A stretch of DNA of 64,000 nt, taken from Phanerodontia chrysosporium. Taxonomy: Eukaryota > Basidiomycota > Agaricomycetes > Polyporales > Phanerochaetaceae. Under the pieces are notes generated by a model, which saw only the letters and a program-made list of their open reading frames with translations, had not been told where the DNA came from and did not search any database. The stretch lies in contig MJGA01000033.1 of the NCBI GenBank assembly GCA_001910725.1, forward strand, positions 124,001 to 188,000, written 5' to 3'. Below, one piece after another: positions 43,629-55,986 of the stretch. Numbering within the stretch: the first letter of the stretch is position 1; each line of letters starts with the position of its first letter. The translations under genes and the position numbers were made by a program.

Positions 43629-46600
43629 GATCTGTATCACACATAGCGTGCCCGCAGAACGAGATGTATCGCGATACCGGTTACTTCTCGAAAACCGAAG
43701 CGACTCGGAAGCAAAGGCATCCCAGCGCGCGAGTGAGGTACGCGAGCCTCCCAGCAAGCTCGTGCTAGAAGGAGCCCGGTCGGTGCAAGTGCCTGATGGA
43801 TGGCTATCCAGCGGCCTGCTGACCTGCACGCGGAGGTCAGAGTGGCCCTCGGGGTCCCACCGCCACCGCGAAGTTCCGCTCGAAATCAGGCCTCAGCGCA
43901 GCGCAGAGCGGCTGCCTGCACGCACGCCGGGCGGCGCAGCGCCAGGGAGACTCCGAGCGATCGAGGACGCGAGACGGGGTTTCCGCGCGTTGCTTACAAG
44001 CCCCGCGCCGAGTTGCGCACACGCGGCGTCCGCCACGAGCACGGCGACGATCGCGCCTTCTCGGAGGGAACGTGCGCTGATCGATGGGGCGATTGGGTTG
44101 GATGGCAACCTTGCCCGAAGTCTATTGCCGTCCGCTGCTGATGGTGACGCGGTGACTGTGCACAGCCAGGGACAGCCCGAATATCGCAACACGAGGACGC
44201 ATGACTCGTTTATGTCCACGGAAAATGACATCTGTATCTGCGAGGATGACCATGCCTTATGGCATGCTCGCATGCTCCGGCGACGCTCGTAATGACTAGC
44301 GAGCAATAAAACTCGGCTAGATAGTACAGCTCCCAGGGGCGATGCCAGCGTAGCCCTGCAAGGCGTATCCCCCGAGCGCGTTGGACGGCTTGGAGTGGGC
44401 TCGAGGGCGCCTGAACTTCGGGATGAGCCCGGATCGACAGCAGGCCGGAGAGGCAGACCACGGACCCGCATTTGGATCCCGTATGTCGTCACCCGCGAGC
44501 AAACGTAATTGCTGCCGACAGTTGGCTGTTGGGAGTGCCAGCGATGCTACTTTGGAGGATGGCTTCAGTTCTGTCTTATGTACAACTAGGCATGCACGAT
44601 ATGAATCTTCGCCACTTCAACAGCTAGAAGCACAACAAGTAAACTTCGTGACAGCACTGTAACGCACATGTATACGGGATGCGCCGAGCCCTAGATGCCG
44701 CCTCTTTCGCTCCTACCATGAAGGGTAGTAGGCGATTGCAGCCCTCCTCGTGGTCCCGCAAGTGAAACTGGGAATAGCGACGAGGTCGGATGTAAACTTC
44801 ATAACGCCGACAGCGTCCGGAAAAGTGGTGAATGGCTGCCGCAAGGGACGTCAAGTTCTGCTCTAGCCCAAACTTACACGACCCCACACACTGCCGTGTA
44901 TCTTCGCGCGCAGGCGCGCGCCGACAAACGGCGCACCGTCGTCAGGCCGATAACGGCGACATGGCACAGGCAGGGGGAGACATCGCACGGAAGAGAAGTC
45001 CTGGGCAGTCATTAATATCGTGGCTGAAACGCCTATGGCTGTGGGAGCACGCACCCGCCTTGGCTGCGTGGCGGTGAATTCCCACTATAATGTCTATGAA
45101 ATGTGTCCGCGCGAAGGCATATCTGATCGTCGGCGAGGCAACGACGTCGCTCGATGAAGACGTGGACAGTGCCTCGGGGCTCCGACAGGCGCACTTCAGG
45201 GCTTGACTTCGTTGCGGCGGATCGCACGTCGCTGAGATGGCGCGCAGGCCCTCGCAGTCGCGGGACGTGTAGAAGCGACGGTCAGAATTCAGTACTGGGT
45301 CATGGAGCGACGCAAGCTGCGTATGCTGGCGCCCTCCCGCGCACGCCCCGGCACAGCAAGGGGCATGGTCGCGTGGATCAGGGCAGGGAAGGCCTGCACG
45401 CTGCGGGAAGCGCGATTGCTCTGTCCGTGTGCGTGCGCACACACGCGCTGTGCGTTCTTGGGTGCCGGACACGTCTTCCCTGCAGCGAGGCGTGGACAGC
45501 GAAGACGCGGTGTGCTCTTCCGAGGCTGCTACCATCCACTGAGCGCGACGCATCTGGCGAGCAGAAGGACGCAGGAGGACCCCAGTGTGCGGGCAGACGT
45601 GGCGCCTAGGACTCTGGCCGTCGTTCGTGATGGCGCACGACAGCGATAGCAGTTCTGCACCTTCACGGGACGGCTGTGAGCGTTTACTCGAGACGTAGAA
45701 GGCAGGCGAGATGCGCAGCAGAGACGACCCCGCGCAGGAACGGCCAGTGCGGTGGAAGGACATTTAACGATAATCAAATACTCACCGAGACGGCGGATGA
45801 AGACTACGTGCTGGAGCGCCGTTCAGCCTACGCTAATCAAGATCGATGTGGCAGGCTGGTGCAGCTCCCGTGTTCTCTCGAGAATGACCGTTGACCGCAT
45901 AAAACGCGGGCTGTTGGCGTGGACCCTCTGCGGTGGGCGGCTGCGTAGAGCACCGTGGCATTAATGCGCATCTGTTTTGCCGCATGAGCTTGAAGAGAAA
46001 ATCAAGGGAACGTAAATTGAGAAGGCGTGCTCACGAAATGGTCTCCATGCCCGTGGAGAAGGAAGAGGCGGGCGGCCAGGGCTCTTGCGTAAGGCTTGGT
46101 CCGCAGATCCAGACTGTGATCGTCGGCGACGTCAGCGTCACGACAGCAGTGGGATACAAAGAAAGCAGCCCGCTCTGGAACGGCCGTGCGCATCCCCAAA
46201 CGAGGAGGTCCCTGCGAGGTATGCTTATTCATTGGGGAACCCAGCAGACGAAATGGATGGCGGGCTGTGCGCTGGGATGGGCTTCGTGCCCGTGCCCATG
46301 CCTATAGGATTATCCGCGAGAAGGCGCATGCCGGGCGAGCGTTTCGCGCTGATGGACGGTCACCGAACGGCCGCAAGATTACAAGGTTCACGAAAAGGAC
46401 GGACGATTCTCGTCTTCGTACTTCCAAAGATGGAATAGAGAAGCACCAGGCCCCAGAACCCGAGACCGCCAGTGGTTCGATCGCAGCGCGCGATGCTGGC
46501 CAGCCGCGAGCTAGCGTGAGAGCCTGCATTGACATGTCGGTCATATCGGGGCACACTCCATTATCCATCGCACTCACCGACATGTCGGGAGGACGCGCGA

Positions 46601-47440
46601 GTGGTACACAGCGTCTAGGACGCAATTTGTCGACGCCTAGAGCGCGAATCCAGGGTCAGCGACGGACTAGCTCTTTGTTTCGCAGGGTCGCCTTCTAGAG
46701 GGTTGCAGAAGGTGAGCGACAGCGACTGCAAAGGAGGGTGCAGTAACGCAAAGCGCACGGGTGGCCAAGGGAGGGCCTCGGATGCCGGATGACGGCACGA
46801 ACTGGGAACGAGCCTCCAGCACGGATTAGCGCTGAATTTGAACAAACCTGTGGGCAAGCTCGGAGAGCGATCTGACGCAGCAAGGTTCTGGTGGAGAGCT
46901 GGCGCGGGTGTGGGACAAGCCTCGTGCAACGTGTTTGCAGGGTGTGCTTCGAGGAAGAACATCGGTCGCCATCGCCAGCTGGACGCCGGGCTGGGACAAC
47001 AGGCGATCTGGCCGATACCGCAATTAGGTTGGAGCAGCTAGCGTGCAGCGCAGGGGGCAGGCGGGATCGATGGAGACGATACAACGGTTGCCCTTGTTTC
47101 TTTTTGTGAAATGCACGCATTGTTGAGGCTGATGCCGTACCGCGCGCAGTCTTATCACACATCCGGAGCTGCGACTCGGGAGCGTGGCAGAAACAGGACA
47201 GGGAAGTCCAGCTGCTATGCGATGTCAGCCACTGCCCACTTGGCGAGAAGAAGATCGCTGGCCTGGTTTTTCTGGCATAAAACCCAAATTCAAGACGCCG
47301 TCCCTGCCTGCGGGCAGGATGATGCTTGATGCAGCGAATAGGATAACTATCCGACCCTGGGGAGGCGCCCATAACACTCCTAGACAAACCACAACCTGAG
47401 ACTGGGAGGAGACGACGCCAGGCTCATCTCTGATGCTACC
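43629..47440. other. 3.8 kb without a recognisable gene
   Basis: Read on both strands; frames of up to about 200 codons (for example 43648-44292 plus and 43893-44492 minus) overlap one another and show no domain, signal peptide or splicing pattern. No repeats were noticed. GC content is moderate to high. Confidence 0.45.
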
Positions 47441-47446
47441 TATAAA
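47441..47446 (+). promoter_or_regulatory. TATA box of the Zn2Cys6 gene
   Basis: TATAAA, 102 bp before the ATG, followed by a CT-rich leader typical of fungal core promoters. Confidence 0.55.
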
Positions 47447-47547
47447 ACGCGGCCACCTCTTCCTCGCAAAGGGTCCCTCGATCCCCCCTTCCTCGCTCTC
47501 CCGACGCCATCGTCGCCATCCGATCGACCGAGTCCTCGCCCGGGCCC

Positions 47548-48794
47548 ATGGCGACATCCTCTCCTCCGTCTCCGCTGTACGATCACGACGACCACGGCAT
47601 GCACGCACACTACCCGTACCAGTACACCCTCTCCGGAACCTACTCGGCCTCGCCGACCTCCTACGAGCCCTGCGAGGCGTCGTACTACTACGCGAGCGCC
47701 GAGCCCGCCGCCGCGAACGCGCTGGAGCACGCGCATGACGCGAGCGCTGTGCGGCTGGCGTACGACCAGGTGGGTGCAGCCCCGCCGGCCCTGCTATCAC
47801 GGAGCGCACCTCACACACCGCAGGTCCCAGCCCACACGTACTACGGAGACGCCGGGGGCCCTGTCCCGTACGCGGGCGACTACATCCCCGCGCACTGGCA
47901 CAAGGGCGGCGGCGTGTACGGCGGCGCGCCGCCCCTCCCCGCGTGCTTCGAGTCCGGCGAGGTCTCCCCGGCGTCGACGGACGACTCGAGCGGGTCCTTT
48001 TACGGCTCGCCGCACGCCGCGGACGCGCGCCTCGTGGACGAGCGCGGTTGCGGCGCGCCGCCGCCCGCGCCCGCGCCCGCGCCCCTCGCAGGCTACGGCT
48101 ACCACGCGCACCCCGGCGCCGCCGCCGCCGGCTACCCGCGCGCCGTGATCACGGCCGAGCAGTACTCCTATCCCGACGGCGGCGCGCTGCACTATGCGGA
48201 GTACGACGCACACGGCTTCGGCGCGCACGCCGCGGGGCCGCTCGACTCGGACGCGCCGCACGCAGCATACGCCGCCGCGCCGCCGCCGCCGCCGCCGTCG
48301 CCGCCGCCCGCGCGCAGGCCGTCGCCGATGGCGCACCTGCCGTACCCGGCGGAGCCCGCGCCCTACGCGTTCTACGGCGCGTACGCCCCGTACGGCGCGG
48401 CGGCGGTCGCGCAGCCGCAGCCGGTGTACGCCGCGGGCGCGCGGGCGCACGGCGGGGCGTACGCAGAGGCGACGATCGCGATCCCCGCGCGCCGGAGCCC
48501 GCCGCTCGTCGAGGACACGCCGAAGAAGCCGCTCACGCTCGCGTGCTACTTCTGCCGGAAGCGCAAGATCGCGTGCGGGAGCCCGCCGCCGGGGCGGAAG
48601 GACCGGACGTGCAAGTGCGTTGCGCCGCGTTTCGCTGCTTTGTGTTTTTGGTGCGGATGCTGACCCTTTTTTTCTCCAGCCAGTGTGCGCGGCGGAACCT
48701 GCGCTGCGAGTACCCCGTCAACTCCCGGCGGGGCACGCGCCAGCGCGAGGCCGAGGCGTCGCTGTACAGCACTGCCGCGGGGTACGGGGGGTAG
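47548..48794 (+). CDS. Zn2Cys6 transcription factor with C-terminal zinc cluster
   Basis: Two exons (47548-48614, 48680-48794; 65-nt intron) join in phase to 393 residues. The intron splits the cluster: CYFCRKRKIACG...RTC in exon 1, NQCARRNLRCEYP in exon 2. Together they give the six cysteines of a fungal binuclear Zn2Cys6 DNA-binding domain at residues about 330-370, followed by NSRRGTRQREAEA. The N-terminal 320 residues are low-complexity, rich in Ala, Pro, Tyr, Gly and His (SYYYASAEPAAANA, a polyproline run PPPPPPSPPP near 250), a probable activation or condensate-forming region. Placement of the cluster at the C-terminus is a common basidiomycete variant; most ascomycete members have it at the N-terminus. 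GC content is very high. Target genes unknown. Confidence 0.9.
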
Positions 48795-51712
48795 CCTCGC
48801 CCGTCTTCTCTCCTGAGGCGCTTCCTTTTCCCACCTGTTCTTCGTTCTCGAATGCGTCGCCGAGCTTTCTCTCTTCCCTCCCAGAGTCCCTCGGACCACC
48901 GCGTTTCCTGCTGTTCCTGTCGCCCCCTCTTCACGATACCTGCTCTTGCACCGATACGCTATCACCGCCTGCTCATACACTAGCTCTCCCGCCTGCTTTA
49001 ATACCGCCCAGCTCTCGTTTTGTTATCTCGCCAGCACTAGCTTCACTAGGTTATTCTCCCGGACGCGCGGCAGGGCTGGAGGGGGATCGCACCACACACA
49101 ACGCACCTGTACTATACCCATTATACCCGTACGATTGTCTGTCTACTACGCACCTTATGACTAGTTTAATGCACGCCCCCCGTCGCTACCGCCCGTCGCG
49201 AACAGTGCACGGGGCAGGTGACCCCGCAGCGAGGGGCCCGGCGGCCGGCCGCGGCGCAGGATGCCGTGCAGAGTGCCCTGCCGGCTGCCGCCCGGAGGAA
49301 GACCCCCAGCGCGCGTTTGCGAGGCCCCCGCGGGGCGGCGGTGCCGCGCGTGGTGGGGCGGCTGCCTCCGCGGTCGGCGCGTCGCGCGCGGGCAGAAGCG
49401 CTGGGCGGGGGCACCCTCCGCGCCGAGCGTCACCGCGCGCACCGTGTTCGGGAGGGGCACGCACGCACACTCACACACGCACACTGCCGGCCTGCGAGCC
49501 CGCGGGGGCCCAGGGCGCCGCTGCAGATCGCGCGCGCGCGCGCACGGGGGGCCTCAGGGCACCGCTCCGCGGGGCGGGCCTCTTGCTGGGAGCGGGCCGC
49601 TTTGCGGGTTGCGCCGGGGCGGCAGGCCCACCGCGCGAGCAACGGCCTGGGGCGGGCCGGCGCGTCGTGCGTTGTGCACCGGACACGCCGCGGGGCGGCG
49701 GGCGGCGGACGGCGGGATCGCTCGCGAGGCACGTAAGGGGCCGCGCACGTACGGTGCCACAGATGGCGCCGCAATAGCTGGCCGTGGCGGGAGCCGTCCA
49801 AAGTCTGCGGCTGGACAGAGGCGGACACGGGAGCTGCCCTGGGCGGCGGATTGGCGGACGGGCCTGGAAGAGCGGTGGTAGATCTGGAGGTGGCGTACGT
49901 GGGCAATGGAGCCGTCCTGCGCAGTTGCCGTGCCTGCGAGTACATTGAAAGGAACCGTGCAAGAAGCCCGCCGTAGACAGTGCTGGGCCCGAACATGAGG
50001 TGTCAGTGTCCAGAGGCTGATGCACGGCGTGTCGGGCACCGTTCAGAGGGCAGCAGCAAGAAGCACGCCGGGTGTGCGCGGGACGAGGCCGGCACCACTG
50101 GGGTGCGTGGGCGACAGGCAGCGGTGAGATCAGCCAGCCTCGCAACCCCTCCCAAGAATTATGAAGCGACCAACCGATGCGAGTCAGTGAAGCTGCGCGG
50201 AGATGCATGCATGCGAGGGACGACGCAGCGGCAGCAGGGCAGCGCCACTTACGTGTCGCGCGCCAGGGTGCATGGGAAGTGCGCGCGTCGCGCGACGGCC
50301 CCCGCAGGGGTTGGGCCCGAGAATCGCGTCGAGAGCCGTGTCCCGCGTCGGCCGGCGCGCCCTGCGGGGGAGGGAACGCGTGCAATGGACAGTTTGCCGC
50401 TGCACCTTGCACGCCCTGCGGCAGGCCTGACCTGTGCGGCGATAACCGACACACAGAGACACGCACGGCGACTTGGGCGGGGGCAGCAGCGCAGCGCCAA
50501 GGGGGGGCGATAGGCGCGCGTGCGCTCTTCACGGGAGTCGCACGTCATGCCCCCGCGCGCGCGCAAAAGGAGAGAGCCCTGCCATATGCGGCAGGTGCGG
50601 GTGCGCGCGTTGGGGCAGGCTAGCGCGCGCGCGCTGCTTCCCGGCGGTGTGCGACGTAGCGTGGGCGCAGGCTAAGTGTGATGGGAGCGCAGACTTGCCT
50701 TCTCCGGCCTCCACCATACCTGCCGTTCGCCCTCGCTGCGTGACAGCGTCTCCTCTGCTACTACGCGCGCGCCTCTCTTGTCCGCAGGCGGTGCTGCACA
50801 CTGGCCTCTGGCGAAAACATTCTGCGACCGAGGGGGCAGCGTAACACCGACTCTCGGCGGTCGCGGCTGCCCCCCCCCAGACAACTCCCAGCATTCCGAG
50901 CCGCACGTCAGACGCGGCAGGCCCCGCGCGCGCTCGGCGGCCGCCCTCGTTCGCGCGGTGACGCGGTGGCCAGGCGCAGAATCCGCGCCCCGTCGCCTCC
51001 AGGCCAGCACTCGTGCCCGGGCTGTCTTGCGCTCCCCAGGGGAGGGCGCAGTCGCCCAGCACACACACGCACACGTGTCCGTTCCTCGACGCCAGGCCCG
51101 GCCGAGGCCATGCCTGGCGGGAAGGTCCCCCGTTCCCCGCGCGTCACACGCCCCCGGGGCGGGCTCGCTCGTGGGTCGCGCACGGGGGCAAACGGGCGTG
51201 TCAGGCAGGGCACGGGCTGCACACCGTCCCACTGAAGGCGCGCGCCACAGCGGACAGGCCGCGGCGCACCCAGGGACCACGACCCCGGCATTGACTCGCC
51301 GGTGATCGTCACGGCCTCGCTGCGGGTGTACGACAGACGAAACACAAGGTGGTTGCCCCTTCATTTTTCGCCCGACGAGGCTAGTTCCCGTGCTCTCTCG
51401 CTCTTTTTGTTTGTCGGCGGTGCGTTTCGGGGCGTGAACGCACCAAGTGATGCACCCCTTCGCTGGAGATGAAGCCCGCATGGGCGGGCGGGCGCGCACG
51501 GCGTTAGCGAACCAAAAAAGAGCTCATATTCGCAACGCAGATCGAGCACGCATTCGAGAGGGGGGAGACACCATAGCAACGACACACAAAAACGCGCACA
51601 CACGCAGAGAAGGCAGACCACGAACATCCAAACCAATCGCAGCCAAAACGCGGGGAAACGCAACCCACCAGCGAGGGAGGAGCCAGCCAGCGCAGAACCC
51701 GCCCGCCCCCCG
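48795..51712. other. 2.9 kb GC-rich gene-free tract
   Basis: From about 49160 to 51450 the sequence is extremely GC-rich, with CpG runs (CGCGCGCGCG near 49530 and 50560) and long open frames in most frames of both strands (one plus frame spans 48194-49777). None has a motif, sensible composition or splice structure; the openness follows from lack of AT-rich stop codons. The first 350 bp are the CT-rich 3' flank of the Zn2Cys6 gene. Confidence 0.5.
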
Positions 51713-54700
51713 TCACGTCGTCTTCACGCTCGCCAGGTCCAGGCGCGAGCCCGACCCAGAGGGGACCCACACGAGGTCCTCGACGCCGCTCTCCACATCC
51801 GTCGTCTCGCCCTCGCCCTCGCCCTCGCCCTCGCCCTCGCTGCTCAGCGCCGCCGCCCACTCGCCCGCGACGCGCTCGCCGAGCTGCGCGACCTTTGCCC
51901 CGCGCGCACGGAGGTACGCCACGACCTCGCGCGCGTCGCGCCACCCGCGCGGCTCCTCGGGCTCTGCGACGCCCTCCGGCGTGAGCGCCGCGGCAGCGGC
52001 GCCGTGGTGCGGGGCAGCGTCGTCGTCGACGGCGCCGCCAAACGCGCGCGCGAGGTGCGTCGATGCGCGCACGCGCGTGTCCGGGTGCCGCTCGAGGTGC
52101 ACGAACAGCGCCGCGAGCGCCTTCGCGGCCTCGATCCGCGCGCGCAGGACGTGCCGCACGAGGCGCCGCGACGGCGGGCGGCGGTGCTTCTTCGGCTTCG
52201 GCGCGCCCGGTGTGCCCGGCGGGGACCCTGCGGCGGGCGTCGACGCGCAAGAGCCGCTGGGCCCTGCGCTGCCGGACAGCACCGGCGTCGACGGGCGCGA
52301 GCGCGGCTTGTCGATCCACGCGCTCTCGGCGGGCACCCGCGGGACGGTGTACTGCGTCAGCGCCGGCAGGGAGAGGTCCCAGTGCTTCGGTGCCCACACC
52401 CCGACGAGGACGCGCCAGGCCGCGACGAGGCGCTTCGCACTGGAAGTGCATGTTCATCAGCATCGCGTCCGACGGGGAGCAACCGCACAAAACTTACTGG
52501 TCGTAGTATTCTATGGAGAAAGGCCGCAGAAAACAAGCAGCGCGTGGTCAGCTTCAGTCCAGCCGGGAGCCGTCAGAGAACACGCACCGTCGATGAGCGA
52601 GTTGTGATACCAAGCGAAGAGGAAGACGATGCCCGTGGCAAGCAGAGCGCCGACCGCAGTGTAGCGAAGAATGGACCAGACAAAGACGCCGAGGGAGGTG
52701 TACACGACCATGAGCAACAGCAGACCAAAGGCAACCTTGTTCTGCGCCTGCGTTTCCTCCTCGTCCTCGACGAGTTTCGCGCCGACGCGCGCAAAGAGGT
52801 AGGCCGGCGCGTGCACAAGCAGCGGCACGACGAACAGCGGCAGGCGCACGGCCGCCGCGAGGGTCTCGGCGACGAGCACGCTCAACGTGCGCAGCCGCGA
52901 CGGCAGGGCGACTGGCCGGTTTGGGTCGAGGTCGAGCGGCAGCGGCAGCGTGGAGAGCGCGGAGTTTGTGAGGTTCGAAGACTGCAGAAGCGAGTAGTAC
53001 GTCAGCAGCGCCTTCTTCGTCGCGTTGAACCGCGGAACGAGGTCAGGCGTGCAGAACAGGTCGACAAGGCTGTGTGCCAGCAGATGAGCCAAAGCGTCCG
53101 CAAATACAACAGCGACACACGCACGTCTGCGTTATCGGCACGAATTCGTCCAGGCTGATCGACCGCTGGTTCTCCCATAGAAGCTCTCTTGCCATTCGTG
53201 CGCAGTAAAGTGTATCCCTGCAAACAGTCAGCTTCCAATACACCGTTCGAAACTTCTCACATACCAGTCAGGTGCGTTGATCGTAGCTTCCACAAGCTCT
53301 CGCTCGATAGTCGCCGTCAATCGTTTTACGGCGGCTCGTGCGGAACCTTCTTCAGGCGATAGGAATTGCTCGATAAACGGATCCATAGTAATCGGTTTGC
53401 CAAACCTGTGCTCGTCAGTACCAACTTTCAGCCAAAGGCGTTCGCAAGAGCTTACTCCATGATGACCTTTCAGAATGTGCCAAACCGTGTCAGACGAGCT
53501 CACGTCACGCTGGCACAACACTCACCCTACTTCGGTACTTGCTCTTGTCCGTGTATACAATGGCCGTCGGCACGACTGCCACCGGGCGCGCATCTCCGCC
53601 TTGTTCCTTCATCCACTTTGTATATTCAAGGGCAGCCCACGCGGCGCCGTCCTTCACTTGCATAATCCGAGGTTCAGTGTAACTTGTGCCTTCCGGGAAC
53701 AGTGCTACTGCTGCCCCCTTCGCCAGAGCGTCCAAGGTACCCGCAAAAAGTTTCTGCCGATCCTTGGTCTTGCGATCGACAGGTATATTTCCAGCCGAGG
53801 TAAGAATGTAACTCATGACCGGTCCAGCAAATAACGATTCTGTAACGGAGAGTGACGTGAAACGAAGGACGCAAGCGATACAGGATTTACGTACGCTTTG
53901 CCCAGTAGTGCAAAATTCGGCGATTTGGGAACGCATAAGCTGCATAGAAAACGTCAGAACCAGAGCCACGCAGAGCTACCGATGTGCGCGAACGGTTTGA
54001 CAACACTGCGGCAAGAAGCCAATGGCGCTTGGAGATTAGTCTGAGGCGCTTTGACAAGCGTATTAGACTTCAAACAATATCTTGGGGTCCTGCTTAGAAC
54101 ATTCTGTGGTAATGGGGATGGTGAGTACCACGGCCCCAAAGAGCTGCATTATGATCATCTGACTTACCACTTCTCGCGGAATGTTCAAGCAGTAAAGGCG
54201 AGCGCACATGTGGTGTGCTGCAGCATTCCAAGCGCCGCAGTGATGCAGTCCAAGCCATTCCCGCACACCGGCAGCAAATGTCACGCGAGCACTTACAAAG
54301 TACAGCCGGGTCAATGACCATGTTGTGATGCGTAGCAGTCCTGTGCGAGGAAACTGTGTTAGCGAGTTCAATCACGTAGGAACCCAGAGCACGGTGGTAG
54401 CATGATTGCCCGGTCATACGCGATGGATATGGCTCTCCGAGCCTGACCAACAAGCTCCGAGGTTTGTATTCACGGAGAACAAGCATACAGCGTTCTGCTG
54501 TGGATTCTGGAGTGACAGACACGCCCTGCTGAAACCGGACCCTCATGCTGCGTATGCGAGGTGTGTTTGTTCCGGGCCTACGCAGCAGCAAAGGCAGCCA
54601 CGTTTACAGGTAACGATAACGGGCGTATAGCAGAGTGTGGTCGTCATGAGGGTGAATGAAATGCACGGTCTTCCTGCTCGTGTGAGGGGTACCGCGCGGC

Positions 54701-54881
54701 AACACGGGCGAAACCCACGGGTTCGAAGCAAATATGATGATGACCGGAGTACTCACACTATGATAGGACCATCTCTAGGCACATCCTCGCCGCCTATGAC
54801 ATGGATCTCGCTGAAGAAGGAGACGATGGCCCATCCGGCGACGCGGCGGATAACACGGTGGAGGATCTTGGCGTCGGACAT
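51713..54881 (-). CDS. Glycerol-3-phosphate/DHAP O-acyltransferase (Gpt2/Sct1-like)
   Basis: First acylation step of phospholipid and triacylglycerol synthesis at the ER membrane. Ten exons (minus: 54757-54881, 54297-54340, 53895-53939, 53526-53839, 53456-53466, 53265-53405, 53125-53217, 52588-53069, 52498-52510, 51713-52439) join in phase to 664 residues. PlsC motifs: THHNMVID (HX4D catalytic box), AGNIPVDRK, FPEGTSYTEPRIMQVKDGA, and VVPTAIVY. Later come VIMEFGKPITMDPF, TPDLVPRF, and two membrane segments (VAFGLLLLMVVYTSLGVFV; GALLATGIVFLFAWY). The C-terminal tail is low-complexity with a GEGEGEGE run. Two exons are only 11 and 13 nt (reading VIME and YYDH) and two introns are long (416 and 357 nt against about 55 elsewhere). 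Divergent from SPC3. No frame defect. Confidence 0.95.
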
Positions 54882-55179
54882 GGCCCCGGAGCTCAGCGTG
54901 GTCGACGACGTCGGAGTCGGTGTCAAACAGAAGACGATGGTGAGCGGAAGGTCGCAGGGGAGGTGGTGGTCGCCGCCGAGGCGTTGCCAGCGCAGAGGAC
55001 GGCGGAGGACGAGACCAAGGGTGACATGCTCGGCTCAACTGACGGGCGGTTCACGCGTCGCGGGGGCAGATCGGCTCGGCGTGATGCGCTGATGGCATCC
55101 CATCACTCGAACCGACCCCAGTGACACGTCCGGACACGCTCGCAGCGACCGCCGCTTGCTCTCGACCGCGACGACCGCG
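54882..55179. promoter_or_regulatory. Shared divergent promoter, acyltransferase and SPC3
   Basis: 298 bp separate the start codons of two head-to-head ER-membrane genes, so the region must serve both. No TATA box is apparent; it is GC-rich as in housekeeping promoters. Co-regulation is inference. Confidence 0.55.
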
Positions 55180-55986
55180 ATGCACACCCTCTACGCCAGA
55201 ATAAACAATGTCTCCGCATTCCTCTCCTCCTGCCTCATGGCCCTGCTCGCTGCCATCGCCCTCTCGTCCTTTGTCTTCACAGCGGATCCCAAGGGCGCCC
55301 TGAACGTGCATTCGCTGAACATGTGAGTCGCATCTGGCCCCTCGGGAGAGGCTGAAATGGAGGTAGCATAGATACGAGGGGCACATGCGGCGGTATCCAA
55401 ACCGCTGGCAGGACGTGACATTCGTGAATTTCAACCTCACTGCCGGTGAGCACTAGCCTAACTGCAGTTGGCGAACTTACGAGCGGGAACGTGCAGACTT
55501 GTCGCCGCTCTTCCATTGGAACACGAAGCAACTCTTCCTCTATCTTCAGGCGGAGTACGTTGACGCCAAGGGCGTGAAGAACGAGGTCGTGATCTGGGAC
55601 AGGATCATCCGCAGCAAAGAGAAAGCGAACCTTTCCCTGACCGGACGCAACAAGTATGTGTTCCGTAATCTGGGCAAGTCGTTCAAGTGAGTCCCTCCTT
55701 CTGTTCCTCGAGCAGTCTTTCGGGTACCATCTCCGTTTCTGCCCCTCCACCCCGCTACCAACATACAGCCCCCCGTCTCCGAGACCCTGTCAGGCTCGCG
55801 GCCGCCTTCGCCGTGCAGCACCCTTCCAGAAACGAACTCTAATGCTATTCTGTCTGCAGGGGTGTGTCTCCGGCGAACTACACGCTGAAGTACAACGTGA
55901 TGCCGTACGTCGGCCTCCTCACGTACGGGGAGGCCGCACGCACCGCACCAATACCCTTCCCCGAGAAGCGCACCGAGGTCGCGTAG
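55180..55986 (+). CDS. SPC3: Signal peptidase complex subunit 3 (SPC22/23 family)
   Basis: Non-catalytic ER-membrane subunit of signal peptidase, needed for cleavage of signal sequences. Four exons (55180-55322, 55372-55445, 55497-55686, 55860-55986) join in phase to 177 residues, the normal family length. It is a type II membrane protein: a short N-terminus MHTLYARINNVSAF, a membrane anchor LSSCLMALLAAIALSSFVFT (about 15-34), then the lumenal domain with DVTFVNFNLTADLSPLFHWN, QLFLYLQAEY, NEVVIWDRII and YTLKYNVMPYVGLLTYG, all family hallmarks. An NLT sequon precedes the conserved FHWNTKQ. The last intron is long (173 nt); others are about 50 nt. Start ATG context CCGCGATGC. Confidence 0.95.

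Noticed and set aside
48194..49777. 527-codon plus-strand frame
   Set aside because: It starts within the Zn2Cys6 gene in another frame and continues through gene-free GC-rich DNA; openness is due to low AT content.
54341..54756. Acyltransferase gene truncated at its N-terminus
   Set aside because: The missing first exon (MSDAKILHRV... to PRDGPIIV) was found at 54757-54881 beyond a 416-nt intron, with matching phase.
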